From Burkholderia puraquae (GTDB taxonomy: Bacteria > Pseudomonadota > Gammaproteobacteria > Burkholderiales > Burkholderiaceae): a DNA stretch of 64,000 bases. The stretch spans positions 372,001 through 436,000 of the forward strand of contig NZ_NBYX01000003.1 in the NCBI RefSeq assembly GCF_002099195.1. Direction: 5' to 3'. Position 1 is the stretch's first letter. Each line of letters starts with the position of its first letter. The translations under genes and the position numbers were made by a program. Shown piece by piece: positions 1 to 8,395 of the stretch. The notes beneath the pieces are model-generated. The model was not told the DNA's origin, ran no database searches, and saw only the letters and a program-made list of their open reading frames with translations.

Positions 1-138
1 CGCCGCGCCGAAGTGATCTTCCAGCGCCTCGGCGGTGATCTGACATTGGACGCGCTCACCATTGACCAGCGCCGTGAACGCAAGCATCAGGTCGCGCCCC
101 GAATACTCGGGCTTCTCGTTCGTGAAATGGATCTGCAT
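1..138 (-). CDS. DUF1488 family protein (partial)
   Basis: The first 46 codons of a minus-strand gene are visible; the rest lies beyond the left edge. The protein begins MQIHFTNEKPEYSGRDLMLA, which matches the start of the small DUF1488 family of proteobacterial proteins, whose function is unknown. The start at 138 is the only good methionine. No partner genes can be judged at the edge. Confidence 0.7.
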   Translation of the reverse strand, partial: MQIHFTNEKPEYSGRDLMLAFTALVNGERVQCQITAEALEDHFGAA

Positions 139-380
139 GGGAGCCGCCTCGACCGGTAGAAAAACGAATGACCGCGTCCGTCGTCCGCTACCGGCCGGAC
201 GAAATGGACGCGGGGCTCGCCGGCGGAGGCACGGCCCGCGGGGATAGGCGCGGACGATGCATGCCGGTTGCTTTCCACTTTAGACGGTTTCGCGCAGGAG
301 ACAAATTTTCCGGCGTGCGTCGTTCCGACGCGCATTTCATCTGATCAGCGCGGCATCCGGCACCGTTTCGGAAACCGGCG

Positions 381-572
381 TCAGTGCGGATCGTTCGGCC
401 AGACGTTGAGCGCGATTGCAGCCGTCGTGGCGCCCGCCGCAATCGCAGCCGCCCCGTATCGCACCGCATCGGTCAGATCGAACAGCAGGCCGTGGATCGC
501 CACGGCGATGCCGCCCAGCATGATGAATGTGGCGATGGCCGCCAGCACGACTCTCAGTTCCGTCCGAACCAT
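381..572 (-). CDS. Small two-helix membrane protein, 63 aa
   Basis: The product begins MVRTELRVVLAAIATFIMLG and carries two hydrophobic stretches (about residues 7-25 and 32-53), ending in a polar tail NVWPNDPH. It is probably an inner-membrane protein of unknown function. The start at 572 was chosen because GGGAGAGG lies six bases upstream. The frame continues open further upstream, but that part looks like low-complexity out-of-frame sequence. The gene stands alone. I do not recognise a named family. Confidence 0.55.
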   Translation of the reverse strand: MVRTELRVVLAAIATFIMLGGIAVAIHGLLFDLTDAVRYGAAAIAAGATTAAIALNVWPNDPH

Positions 573-838
573 GATGCCTCTCCCGAACGGATGCATGTCG
601 CGTCGCATGCATGTTGCAATGCGGAACACGGCGCGTGCGTGCTCCATTTCCATCATTGCAGGCGGACATTTAAAAGCAAGGGATTTTCGTCGCGGTCGCG
701 CATCGTCCGCGGCGCTTGTATGATGATGCGTACCCGGATGGCCGACATTCGCACACCGATGGTGCGCCGCACGCCGAGGTGGGAATCCGTAGAGGATTTC
801 GGCGCGTGCGCGTGTGCCGGATCGGTCAATTTCGAGGA

Positions 839-988
839 GCATGGGGCCTGAGTGAGCACTGAAGTGCGTACCGGGACCGACCGCGGGGCCGACCGCGAAG
901 CATGAGGCAGCAGCAAGCGCTTTAGCGTTTACTGCTGTCGACCGCGAAGCATGGGATCAGAGTAAGCGCTAAAGCGCTAACTCTGATC
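839..988 (+). repeat. Three tandem palindromic units in the leader of the AcoR-like gene
   Basis: The pentamer GCATG recurs at 839, 900 and 949, each time followed by an inverted repeat, and the later two are preceded by GACCGCGAA. The third palindrome (955-988) has arms GATCAGAGT/ACTCTGATC around an inner AGCGCT-AA-AGCGCT, 34 bases with one mismatched pair. The second (908-937) has arms CAGCAG/CTGCTG around a related AGCGCTTTAGCG core. The first is weaker (GCACT-GA-AGTGC near 858-869). The last unit ends only about 15 bases before the start codon and sits just before the ribosome site, so it would fold in the 5' leader of the mRNA. A role in transcription or translation control is inference. 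Confidence 0.7.
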
Positions 989-1003
989 GACAGGAGACAA
1001 GTC

Positions 1004-2908
1004 ATGCCGCAACCCTTCGTGCTGCCCGCCACCGCGGGTCGCACCGACCTGCTCGCGCAGGCGCATGCGCGTTCGACCGCGATCGGCCTGCGCGCGCACG
1101 AACGCCCGGATTTCTCGCCGCTGTCGCGCCTCGCGCTGCGCGAACTGCTCGACACGAATCACGCGCTGTTCTCGCACGCCCGCCCGGTGATGGAGAACCT
1201 CCATGCGCAAATCGCCGACACGCAAAGCCTCGTGCTGCTGACCGACGCCGACGGCGTGATCCTGCACAGCATCGGCGACGCAGACTTCATCGAGAAAGCC
1301 AACCGCGTCGCGCTATGCACCGGCGTCTCGTGGGCGGAAGGCGCGCGCGGCACCAACGCGATCGGCACCGCGCTCGCATCGGGCCAGGCCGTCGCCGTGC
1401 ACGGCGACGAACACTTCCTGCACGCCAACCATATCCTCACCTGCTCGTGCGCGCCGATCTTCGACCCGTTCGGCCGCACGCTCGGCACGCTCGACGTCAG
1501 CGGCGATCCGCGCGGCTCGAGCCCGCATACGCTCGCGCTCGTGCGGATGTCCGCGCAACTGATCGAGAACCACCTGTTCGCGAACCAGTGCGCGGAAGCC
1601 TTGCGGCTGCGCTTTCATGCACACGAGGATTGCGTCGATTCGCTGTTCGCCGGGCTCGTCGCATTCGGCCCCGACGGCGGGCTGATCGCCGCGAACCGCA
1701 GCGCACAATTCCAGCTCGGCGCGTCGTTCGACGCACTGCAGCATCAAGCCAGCGACGCGCTGTTCGGCATGCGCTTCGGCCAGCTCGCGCAGCAGGCGGC
1801 ACGCGCGCCCGGTGCGATGTTCCGCCTCACGCTGTCGACCGGCGTACGCGTGCTGGCGCGCTGCGAATTCGCGGAAGCACACAAGACCACCGTCGCCGTC
1901 ACGCCGCCCACGCCCGCCGCACGCATGCGCACGCAGGATCCCGACGCGATCACGTTCGCGACGCTCGACACGGGCGACGCGCGCATGGCCGCCGTGCTCG
2001 AACGCGTCGCGAAGATCCGCGGGCGCGACCTGCCGCTGCTGATCCTCGGCCAGACCGGCACCGGCAAGGAATGGCTCGCCCGCGCACTGCACCAGGCATC
2101 GCCGCGCGCGGACGGTCCGTTCGTCGCGGTCAACTGCGCGGCGCTGCCCGATTCGCTGATCGAGGCCGAGTTGTTCGGCTATGAAGACGGTGCGTTCACC
2201 GGCGCGCGCAAGCGCGGCAGCCCCGGCAAGATCGTACAGGCCGACGGCGGCACGCTGTTTCTCGACGAAATCGGCGACATGCCGCTCGCGCAGCAGGTCA
2301 GGCTGATGCGCGTGCTGCAGGAACGCGCGGTGATGCCGCTTGGCAGCGCGCGCGCGGTGCCGGTCGACGTGCGCGTGGTCTGCGCGACCCATCGCGACCT
2401 GCGCGCGATGATCGCGGAAGGCACGTTCCGCGAAGACCTGTTCTACCGGATCAACGGTCTCGCGGTCACGCTGCCGGCCCTCGCCACACGCACCGACCTG
2501 CCCGCGCTCGTCGAGCGGATTCTCGCGCGGCTCGCGCGCAGCGAACCGATGCCGCGCCGCATCGCGGCCGAAGTACTCGACGCGTTCACGCGCCACCGCT
2601 GGCCCGGCAACCTGCGCCAGATGACCAACGTGCTGCGCACGGCCGGCATGCTGGCCGAAGACGAAGCGGAAATCACGCTCACCCATTTACCCGACGATTT
2701 CTGGCTCGACTGCGCCGACGCACCGGCCGCGCCCGCCGCCGCAACGCCGGCCGCATCGGCCGGCACGCGCGCTGGAACGACGCTGCAAAACCATCAGGCC
2801 GCGATGATCGATGCCGTGCTCGCACGGCATGGCGGCAACGTGTCGGCGGCCGCGCGCGAGCTCGGTCTCGCCCGCAATACCGTGTACCGGCACCTGCGCC
2901 GGCATTGA
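1004..2908 (+). CDS. AcoR-like sigma-54-dependent transcriptional activator
   Basis: This 634-aa protein has the layout of acetoin-catabolism activators: an N-terminal GAF-type sensory region (about 77-185), a central AAA+ domain, and a C-terminal Fis-type helix-turn-helix (about 600-632). Visible motifs are Walker A GQTGTGKE (349-356), the sigma-54 contact loop GAFTGA (396-401) and Walker [12 protein letters not shown] (415-425). It would bind DNA upstream of a sigma-54 promoter and open RNA polymerase complexes when its ligand is present. The start is supported by AGGAGA a few bases upstream. No acetoin dehydrogenase genes are in the window, so its target and ligand are unknown; a target beyond the left edge is possible. 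The leader holds three palindromic units (see 839-988). Confidence 0.9.
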   Translation: MPQPFVLPATAGRTDLLAQAHARSTAIGLRAHERPDFSPLSRLALRELLDTNHALFSHARPVMENLHAQIADTQSLVLLTDADGVILHSIGDADFIEKANRVALCTGVSWAEGARGTNAIGTALASGQAVAVHGDEHFLHANHILTCSCAPIFDPFGRTLGTLDVSGDPRGSSPHTLALVRMSAQLIENHLFANQCAEALRLRFHAHEDCVDSLFAGLVAFGPDGGLIAANRSAQFQLGASFDALQHQASDALFGMRFGQLAQQAARAPGAMFRLTLSTGVRVLARCEFAEAHKTTVAVTPPTPAARMRTQDPDAITFATLDTGDARMAAVLERVAKIRGRDLPLLILGQTGTGKEWLARALHQASPRADGPFVAVNCAALPDSLIEAELFGYEDGAFTGARKRGSPGKIVQADGGTLFLDEIGDMPLAQQVRLMRVLQERAVMPLGSARAVPVDVRVVCATHRDLRAMIAEGTFREDLFYRINGLAVTLPALATRTDLPALVERILARLARSEPMPRRIAAEVLDAFTRHRWPGNLRQMTNVLRTAGMLAEDEAEITLTHLPDDFWLDCADAPAAPAAATPAASAGTRAGTTLQNHQAAMIDAVLARHGGNVSAAARELGLARNTVYRHLRRH

Positions 2909-2990
2909 CGCCAGCGGCCGGCCGACGCCGGCCGCCAGCCCGTTCGGGTATGCTTGGCGCGTTGCCGCCGAACCGCCGCCCGCCTCCGCC

Positions 2991-3293
2991 ATGACCGATC
3001 CGGAACACCTTCCCCTCGTGCGCATCGAGCCGCTCGGCGCGACCTTCGATGCGCCCGATTCGCTGACGCTGCTCGAAGCCGCCGCGTTCGCGCACGTATC
3101 GTTGCCGCGTTCGTGCCGCAACGGCACGTGCCGAAGCTGCCTTTGCCGGATCGTCAGCGGCAGCGTACGCTACACGATCGAATGGCCGGGGCTGAGCCGC
3201 GAGGAAAAGGCCGACGGCTTTACGTTGCCGTGCGTGGCCGTCGCGACGTCGGACCTCGTGCTCGACGTGCCCGACGCCGTCATGCTCGACTAG
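2991..3293 (+). CDS. 2Fe-2S plant-type ferredoxin domain protein
   Basis: A 100-aa soluble protein with the ferredoxin cysteine pattern: CRNGTC, then C three residues on (C-x4-C-x2-C), and a distant LPC late in the chain. This binds a 2Fe-2S cluster and carries electrons to an oxygenase or reductase partner. The methionine at 2991 gives a normal domain length; no strong ribosome site is visible. It lies 82 bases after the AcoR-like gene on the same strand. No oxygenase component is adjacent, so the partner is unknown. Confidence 0.8.
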   Translation: MTDPEHLPLVRIEPLGATFDAPDSLTLLEAAAFAHVSLPRSCRNGTCRSCLCRIVSGSVRYTIEWPGLSREEKADGFTLPCVAVATSDLVLDVPDAVMLD

Positions 3294-3351
3294 ACGCGGC
3301 GCGCGGTTGCGTGCGCCGTCCTGCAAACGTTGATCCCGTGTGGAGAACGTC

Positions 3352-3846
3352 ATGACCCAGCAAACCGATCGCATCGAAAAGCAGGCCCAGCTCAGTGCAT
3401 CGCCCGACCGCGTGTGGGAAGCCGTCAGCAATTCCGGCGAATTCGGCCAGTGGTTCGGCGTCACGTTCGACGGGCCGTTCGCGGCCGGCCAGCCGCTGTT
3501 CGGCCGCATCACGCCGACACGCGTCGACGACGACGTCGCCAAGGCGCAGGAGCCCTATGCGGGCACGGTGTTCGAAATCGTCGTCGATCGCGTCGAGCCG
3601 AAGCAGCTGTTCTCGTTTCGCTGGCATCCGTTCGCGATCGACCCGCATTTTGATTACTCGACCGAGCCGATGACGCTCGTCACGTTCGCACTCGCCGCAC
3701 AGGCCGGCGGCACGCTGCTCACGGTCACCGAAACGGGCTTCGATCAGTTGATCGAAACGCGCCGCGCAAAGGCGCGCGAGATGAACGACCAGGGCTGGAC
3801 CGCGCAGATGACGCTGATCACGAAATATCTGGCGAAGCACGCGTAG
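3352..3846 (+). CDS. SRPBCC/AHSA1 family protein
   Basis: A 164-aa protein of the START-like fold: N-terminal 'KQAQLSASPDRVWEAVSNSG', the 'FGQWFGVTF' segment, a central run of beta strands and a C-terminal helix around 'MNDQGWTAQMTLITKYL'. Such proteins form a hydrophobic ligand-binding cavity; the Hsp90-activator name is historical and the ligand is unknown. The ATG at 3352 was preferred to an upstream GTG because GGAG sits seven bases before it. It follows the ferredoxin gene by about 58 bases and may be cotranscribed. Confidence 0.85.
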   Translation: MTQQTDRIEKQAQLSASPDRVWEAVSNSGEFGQWFGVTFDGPFAAGQPLFGRITPTRVDDDVAKAQEPYAGTVFEIVVDRVEPKQLFSFRWHPFAIDPHFDYSTEPMTLVTFALAAQAGGTLLTVTETGFDQLIETRRAKAREMNDQGWTAQMTLITKYLAKHA

Positions 3847-3938
3847 CGCGCCGCAACGCCGCACGTGCGGGTCGACATGCGAATCGACGTGCGTGGCATA
3901 ATCCGCTCCATCGTCGCCCATACGCCGCCGCGCATCGC

Positions 3939-4316
3939 ATGCTGAGTCGTCGCCTCCGGAAGATCGGCAGTCTGATCGGGATGCTCGCCATCCTGATGAC
4001 GGCGCTCGCGCCGACGATCTCGCAGGCACTGACGACGCAGCAGCGCGTCAATACGCTGCTGGCCGGCTATTGCACGGCCGCGCCGGCCACCGGCAACCAC
4101 TCCGCCGATTCGTCGCAGAAGCGCCTGCAGGCCCACCTCCAGGCATGCGGCTATTGCAGCCTGCTTGCTCACACCCCCGCACTGCCCGCGCCCGAACTGA
4201 CGTTCGCGGCCAACGTGCACGTCATTCAGCATCGCGAAGCGACCCGCTTCGAAAGCCTGCGCCGCGCGCTGCCGCTCACGGCCGCGCAACCGCGCGCCCC
4301 GCCGTTCCCGTCCTGA
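3939..4316 (+). CDS. DUF2946 family protein with CGYC motif (copper-linked)
   Basis: A 125-aa protein with an N-terminal hydrophobic segment (about 10-30, signal peptide or membrane anchor), a cysteine at 45 and a C-x-x-C pair, C70-G-Y-C73, followed by histidine 78. DUF2946 genes commonly sit beside copper genes, and in Bordetella pertussis a DUF2946 upstream frame (CruR) has been described as a copper-responsive regulator of downstream translation. Here it heads a run of copper genes on the same strand (CopC, PCu(A)C). It may therefore be a periplasmic copper-binding protein or a regulatory upstream frame; the sequence does not decide. No clear ribosome site precedes the start. Confidence 0.75.
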   Translation: MLSRRLRKIGSLIGMLAILMTALAPTISQALTTQQRVNTLLAGYCTAAPATGNHSADSSQKRLQAHLQACGYCSLLAHTPALPAPELTFAANVHVIQHREATRFESLRRALPLTAAQPRAPPFPS

Positions 4317-4406
4317 TTCGTCGTCAACGCCCGTGATGCCGTCGTGCATCGCGTGATCCGCGCACGCCGCCGGCGTGCGCGACGTGTCACGTTTCGAAGG
4401 ACGATC

Positions 4407-4622
4407 ATGTGTCACCGTGTTGTGCGCGCCGTCGTGCCGTGCGTGCGGCTGGCCGCCTCCGGTCCGCACTGTCGCGCCGACCTTCGCTCGCGGGCGAACG
4501 TCCGGCCGCGCACGTTCGCGCCGGCGTCGGCCGCCATCGGTGCTGCTGCGATGGTGCGCATGCATCCGTCCGTCGAATCCGTGTTGCTCTATCCGATTCG
4601 CCACTCGCACACCCAACCATGA
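4407..4622 (+). CDS. 71-aa frame coupled to copC by ATGA overlap
   Basis: This frame starts MCHRVVRAVVPCVRLAASGP and has a good ribosome site (GAAGGA six bases before the ATG). Its stop overlaps the copC start as ATGA (4619-4622), so translation through it would deliver ribosomes to copC. The protein is basic, carries three cysteines and several histidines, and resembles no family I know. It fills the otherwise empty 300 bases between the DUF2946 gene and copC. It may be a leader peptide rather than a functional protein, or chance open frame in GC-rich DNA. Confidence 0.35.
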   Translation: MCHRVVRAVVPCVRLAASGPHCRADLRSRANVRPRTFAPASAAIGAAAMVRMHPSVESVLLYPIRHSHTQP

Positions 4623-4984
4623 AAACCGCCCCTTTCGTTCGCGGCGCACTCGCCGCGTTCGGCTTCGTCGTCATCCAGGCCGCCCAGGCCCACGCGCTCC
4701 CGAAAACGCAGGAACCGGCCGCCGACGCCACGCTTTCGGCCGCGCCGCACGCGGTCACGATCGGCTTCAGCGAAGCGCTCGAGCCCGCTTTCAGCTCGAT
4801 CGCCGTCACCGACAGCCACGGGCAGTCGGTCATCGACGGGAAATCGTCCGTCGACGCCGGCAACCGGAAGCGCATGCACGTCGCGCTGGCCAGCCTGACG
4901 GCCGGCACGTACACGGTCGCGTGGATCGCGGTGGCCAGCGACGGCCATCGCACGCAAGGCCACTACGCGTTCACGCTGAAATGA
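4619..4984 (+). CDS. copC: CopC-family periplasmic copper-binding protein
   Basis: A 121-aa precursor with a signal peptide (cleaved near AQA-HALPK) and the CopC beta-barrel signature: mature N-terminal histidine, 'A.ATLSAAPHAVTIGFSEALEP', 'GTYTVAWIAVASDGH' and C-terminal 'GHYAFTLK'. The N-terminal histidine and the late D-G-H typically form the Cu(II) site. CopC carries copper in the periplasm. It lies between the DUF2946 gene and a PCu(A)C chaperone gene in an apparent copper operon. No CopD membrane partner is in the window. Confidence 0.88.
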   Translation: MKTAPFVRGALAAFGFVVIQAAQAHALPKTQEPAADATLSAAPHAVTIGFSEALEPAFSSIAVTDSHGQSVIDGKSSVDAGNRKRMHVALASLTAGTYTVAWIAVASDGHRTQGHYAFTLK

Positions 4985-5074
4985 CATTCGCGATGCGCAT
5001 CGGCGTACCGCGCCGGTTGCGTCGCCGCCACGACCCTTTGCATCCGCTGCATCCACCCATAAGGAGAACCAACC

Positions 5075-5521
5075 ATGAAACGCTCGATTCCGACCGGCCT
5101 GCTGTTCGCGTTGCTGGCGCTGCAAACCCCCGCCACGTTCGCCGCGCCGGCCGTGCAGGCTGAAAACTGCTGGATCCGCGCGATGCCGGCGACCGTGCCG
5201 TCGTCCGGCTACTTCACGCTGAAGAACGACGGGGACGCACCCGTCACGTTGACGGGCCTCGACACGCCCGCATACGGGATGGCGATGCTGCATGAAACGC
5301 AGACGAACGGCAGCACCGCGAAGATGGTTCACGTCGACGCCGTCGACGTGCCCGCGCACGGCACGGTGGCCTTCAAGCCGAAGAGCTACCACGTGATGCT
5401 GGAGCAACCGCGCCAGGCCGTCGCGCCCGGCACGAAGGTGCCGTTCCGGCTGCATTTCTCGGACGGCTCGACGGTGTCCGTGACCTGCGACGCCAAGGCG
5501 CCGACCTACACCGGCCAGTAA
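5075..5521 (+). CDS. PCu(A)C periplasmic copper chaperone
   Basis: A 148-aa exported protein with a signal peptide (about 1-23) and the cupredoxin-like fold of PCu(A)C. The Cu(I) ligands are visible as 'AMLHETQ', a later methionine in 'TAKMVHV', and 'SYHVMLEQP', the H-M/M/H-x-M pattern of the family. These chaperones pass Cu(I) to the Cu(A) or Cu(B) site of cytochrome oxidase. AAGGAGA precedes the start. It is followed by a small membrane-protein gene with an equally strong ribosome site, so the genes are probably one operon. Confidence 0.9.
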   Translation: MKRSIPTGLLFALLALQTPATFAAPAVQAENCWIRAMPATVPSSGYFTLKNDGDAPVTLTGLDTPAYGMAMLHETQTNGSTAKMVHVDAVDVPAHGTVAFKPKSYHVMLEQPRQAVAPGTKVPFRLHFSDGSTVSVTCDAKAPTYTGQ

Positions 5522-5552
5522 CGCCACCCGCCCCCGATCGAAGGAGACGCAC

Positions 5553-5726
5553 ATGAAACACCGCCTGCCGCTGGCCGACCTGATCGCCCGCTACCGGACA
5601 CCGCTGAACGTCGCCGTGCTGCTCGTCTGCGGGATATGGGCCGGGTGGATCGCGTGGATGACGCGGCCCGCCGCGATCGATACGCCGCCGTCGATCCCCG
5701 CGTACTGCATGCGCGACGCGCGCTGA
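5553..5726 (+). CDS. 57-aa single-pass membrane protein at the end of the copper operon
   Basis: A short frame beginning MKHRLPLADLIARYR, with one membrane helix (about 20-36, VAVLLVCGIWAGWIAWM) and a tail ending SIPAYCMRDAR. AAGGAGA lies seven bases upstream of the ATG, and the gene starts 31 bases after the PCu(A)C stop, so it is very likely translated from the same mRNA. The tail contains a cysteine and a methionine that could contact copper, but this is speculative. No family recognised. Confidence 0.6.
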   Translation: MKHRLPLADLIARYRTPLNVAVLLVCGIWAGWIAWMTRPAAIDTPPSIPAYCMRDAR

Positions 5727-5825
5727 CGCGCGGCGACGGCACGGTTCCGGCGCAAGCCTGCGCCCGTTATTGGCGTGGCATCATCGCTTCATCCCGACCG
5801 CCGGAACCGCCTCTCGGAGCGCCGC

Positions 5826-6455
5826 ATGTCCATTCAGACCTGGATGCTGTTTGCCGCAGCCTATCTCGCCACGACGCTGTCGCCGGGGCCCAACGTGCTG
5901 CTCGTCATCCGCAACACGGTGCGCTACGGCACGCACGGCACGGCCGCGACGATCGCGGGCAACCTCGTCGCGCAAGGCGTGGTCGTGCTGCTCGTCGCGC
6001 TCGGCGTCGGCGCGGTGCTGGCCGCGATGCCGCCGCTGTTCGTCGCGATGAAGGTGGTCGGTGCCGCGTACCTGATGTTCCTGGGTGTCCGGCAACTGCG
6101 CGGCGACCGCAAGGCCGCGGCTTCGGCCGGGAAGGCGGAAATCGCCGTGCCCGACCGCCGGAAACTGTTCCGCGAAGCACTGTTCGTATCGGGCAGCAAT
6201 CCGAAGACGATGATCTTCCTGTCGGCGTTCATGCCGCAGTTCATCGTGCACGACCGCCCGCTCGCGCTGCAGTTCGTCGTGATGTACGCGACGATCGCGT
6301 GCACCGTCGTGGTCGTTCACAGCGTCTATTCGGCCGGTGTGCGCCGGTTCCATCGCGGCTTCGGCATGAGCCGCGCGGTGCGTGCGCTCAAGCGCGCCAG
6401 CGGGCTGCTGTTCGTCGGGCTCGGGATCAGGCTGCTGACTGCGCGGCAAACGTAA
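5826..6455 (+). CDS. LysE/RhtB family amino-acid exporter
   Basis: A 209-aa inner-membrane protein with about six helices. It begins MSIQTWMLFAAAYLATTLSP and has the family motif SPGPNVLLVI near the N-terminus (about 19-28), then a second half with 'SGSNPKTMIFLSAFMPQFI'. Such proteins export amino acids or homoserine lactones; the substrate cannot be read from sequence. The start at 5826 has GGAG six bases upstream; the open frame extends further but without support. It ends 15 bases from the oppositely oriented kinase gene. Confidence 0.88.
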   Translation: MSIQTWMLFAAAYLATTLSPGPNVLLVIRNTVRYGTHGTAATIAGNLVAQGVVVLLVALGVGAVLAAMPPLFVAMKVVGAAYLMFLGVRQLRGDRKAAASAGKAEIAVPDRRKLFREALFVSGSNPKTMIFLSAFMPQFIVHDRPLALQFVVMYATIACTVVVVHSVYSAGVRRFHRGFGMSRAVRALKRASGLLFVGLGIRLLTARQT

Positions 6456-6470
6456 GCGGGCACAACCCCG

Positions 6471-7796
6471 TCAGCATGTGTGCGCGGCCAGCTCGGCCGC
6501 GATCTCGCCGAACGACGGCCGCGCAGCGACGTCTTCGTTCAGGCACGCCGCCGCAAGCGCATCGAGCGCGTTCCTGCCGGCCCATGTGCGCGGTTCACAT
6601 CGCTCGAGCAATTCGCCTAGCAGATGGCCGAACGCTCGCACCTCGAGCCGTTCGAACCCTGCGCCGCGCATGCGATCGTTCGCATCGTAGAGCGACGCCG
6701 CACCGAAATCCCCGAGCAGCGCGCCGCCTTCGCCATCGTGCAGGATGTTGTGTGCGTACAGGTCGCCATGCATGATGCCGCGTGCGTGCAGATGGGCCGC
6801 CACCGACGCAATGCCATGCGCGATCCGCACCGCAGCCGCCGGCTCGAATCTCGCGTCGGCCGCATACACGTCGCGCGTGCAGGTCGCGAAGCTCGGCGGC
6901 CCGGCGAGGTTCGTGAGCGCAGGATCGACCAGTTCCATCACGAGGCCGTGCGTGCCGTCGGGATGCCCGCTCACCTTGCCGATCACCGGGATCATGCCGG
7001 GATGGCGGCCGGCGTGCAGGCATGCGGCCATTTCGCAATCGGGCAGGCCGTCGCTCGTCACCGCGCCCTTGAACAGCTTGACCGCGACCACTCGTGGCGG
7101 ATGACCGTCCGCGCGCCACTGCGCGCGGTAAATGACGCCCGACGCGCCCTCGCCCAGCTTCTGCTCGCAGGCCAGCGACGCCCATTCGATGTCCGCGACC
7201 CCGGGCCCGGCCGACGCCGCGGCTTCCGGCGCGGTGCCGAACGGATTGCCTGCGGCGGCGAGCCACGCGAGGCGCGGCAGGCGCAACAGCCAGTCGGGCA
7301 ATTCGTCCAGCCGGTTCGCGGACAGCCGCACCAGTTCGAGCGCGCGGCATGCGGCCATTTCCGCCGGCAGCGCGCGCAGCCGGTTGCCGGCGAGCATCAG
7401 CTTCTGCAGCCGCGAACAGTCGCCGATCTCGGTGGGCAGCGCGTCGATTTCGTTGTCGGTCAGGATCAGCCAGCGCAGCGCGCGCGGCAGCGAATGGCGC
7501 GGCACCGTGCGGATCCGATTCGCCTTGAAGCCGATCATGTCGAGTTGCGCGCACGTGCCGAGCACTTCCGGGAATGCCGTGAAGCGGTTGGACGACGCGA
7601 ACAGGATGCGCAGGCGATGCAGCCGCGACAGGTCGTCCGGCAGCGCGGACAGCGCATTGCCGGACAGGTCGAGCACTTCGAGCGTGTCCGCCAGATCGAA
7701 GATTTCGCGCGGGAATTCGGTGAGCCCGCACGCGAGCTTGAGTTGCCGGGCGCCCGCCAGCTGGCCGGCCTGCAGTTGTTCGAGAGTGGTCGTCAC
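6471..7796 (-). CDS. Leucine-rich-repeat protein kinase
   Basis: A 441-aa cytoplasmic protein with two parts. Residues 16-185 are seven or eight leucine-rich repeats ('LEVLDLSGNALSALPDDL', 'LQKLMLAGNRLRALPAEM'). Residues 210-437 are a protein-kinase-like domain: glycine loop LGEGASGV (214-221), lysine 240 in VAVK, catalytic loop HGDLYAHN (343-350) and DFG (363-365). The catalytic loop keeps the aspartate and asparagine but lacks the usual lysine two residues after the aspartate, so substrate range and activity need proof. There is no signal peptide or membrane segment. It is monocistronic, converging with the exporter gene. LRR-kinase fusions are familiar in plants and occur in some proteobacteria; the bacterial role is poorly known. 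Confidence 0.88.
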   Translation of the reverse strand: MTTTLEQLQAGQLAGARQLKLACGLTEFPREIFDLADTLEVLDLSGNALSALPDDLSRLHRLRILFASSNRFTAFPEVLGTCAQLDMIGFKANRIRTVPRHSLPRALRWLILTDNEIDALPTEIGDCSRLQKLMLAGNRLRALPAEMAACRALELVRLSANRLDELPDWLLRLPRLAWLAAAGNPFGTAPEAAASAGPGVADIEWASLACEQKLGEGASGVIYRAQWRADGHPPRVVAVKLFKGAVTSDGLPDCEMAACLHAGRHPGMIPVIGKVSGHPDGTHGLVMELVDPALTNLAGPPSFATCTRDVYAADARFEPAAAVRIAHGIASVAAHLHARGIMHGDLYAHNILHDGEGGALLGDFGAASLYDANDRMRGAGFERLEVRAFGHLLGELLERCEPRTWAGRNALDALAAACLNEDVAARPSFGEIAAELAAHTC

Positions 7797-7944
7797 GGAG
7801 AGAAAGCGGTTGCGATTGCGATGATCGTCGGATCAATCGCACGAATTTTACCGGGATCGCTTTCGCGTGCCCCACAATCGTGTCACCCCCCCTTCACAAA
7901 CGCGCAATGTGACGCTAGAATTGCGCCCCTTGCAGTACTGAAGT

Positions 7945-8029
7945 GCCGACGTGGTGAAATTGGTAGACACGCTATCTTGAGGGGGTAGTGGCGAAAGCTG
8001 TGCGAGTTCGAGTCTCGCCGTCGGCACCA
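7945..8029 (+). tRNA. tRNA-Leu (GAG)
   Basis: The 85-base gene folds as a class II tRNA. The acceptor arms GCCGACG and CGTCGGC pair, A is the discriminator base and CCA is encoded. The anticodon loop reads TTGAGGG with anticodon GAG, decoding CUC and CUU. A long variable arm and the T loop GTTCGAGTC are present. Confidence 0.96.
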
Positions 8030-8395
8030 GAATCAATCCGATGATGAAAATGCTTCATCGCGACACTTCAGCCGTGTTTTCTCACCGGCATCTCTGACAC
8101 ACATCGATATTGCGGGACCCGGAAGTAATCTTCGTCCCGAGTGAGCGACTCGTCGACGTCGCCAATGCGACAACGCGTCCTTTCCGCGGTACCGCGTAGT
8201 TCAACACGGTCAGTTGGCAGCGAACGGCCTATGTCCCGCTGTGTATGGCGGATTCCGCTAGTTTCATCACTTGATTGCGTGCCGCACTCGTAAGCAATTG
8301 AGCACCCTCATCGCCTTGCGCGCAATGTCGCCACGAGCGATCTATTTCACCTGCGTATCAGGCGGCTCCATGGCGAGCCGAGCGCGAGCACATCG
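8030..8395. other. Gene-free stretch after tRNA-Leu
   Basis: About 370 bases follow the tRNA with no convincing frame on either strand. The base composition is less GC-rich than the neighbouring genes. No repeat of the tRNA 3' end or integrase gene is visible, so an attachment site is not supported. The stretch leads into two decayed fragments (8396-8644 and 8763-8865), which suggests an old rearrangement. Confidence 0.5.

Noticed and set aside
1313-2686. A 457-codon minus-strand frame inside the AcoR-like gene.
   Set aside because: It is the mirror of a strongly supported sigma-54 activator gene and shows no domain of its own.
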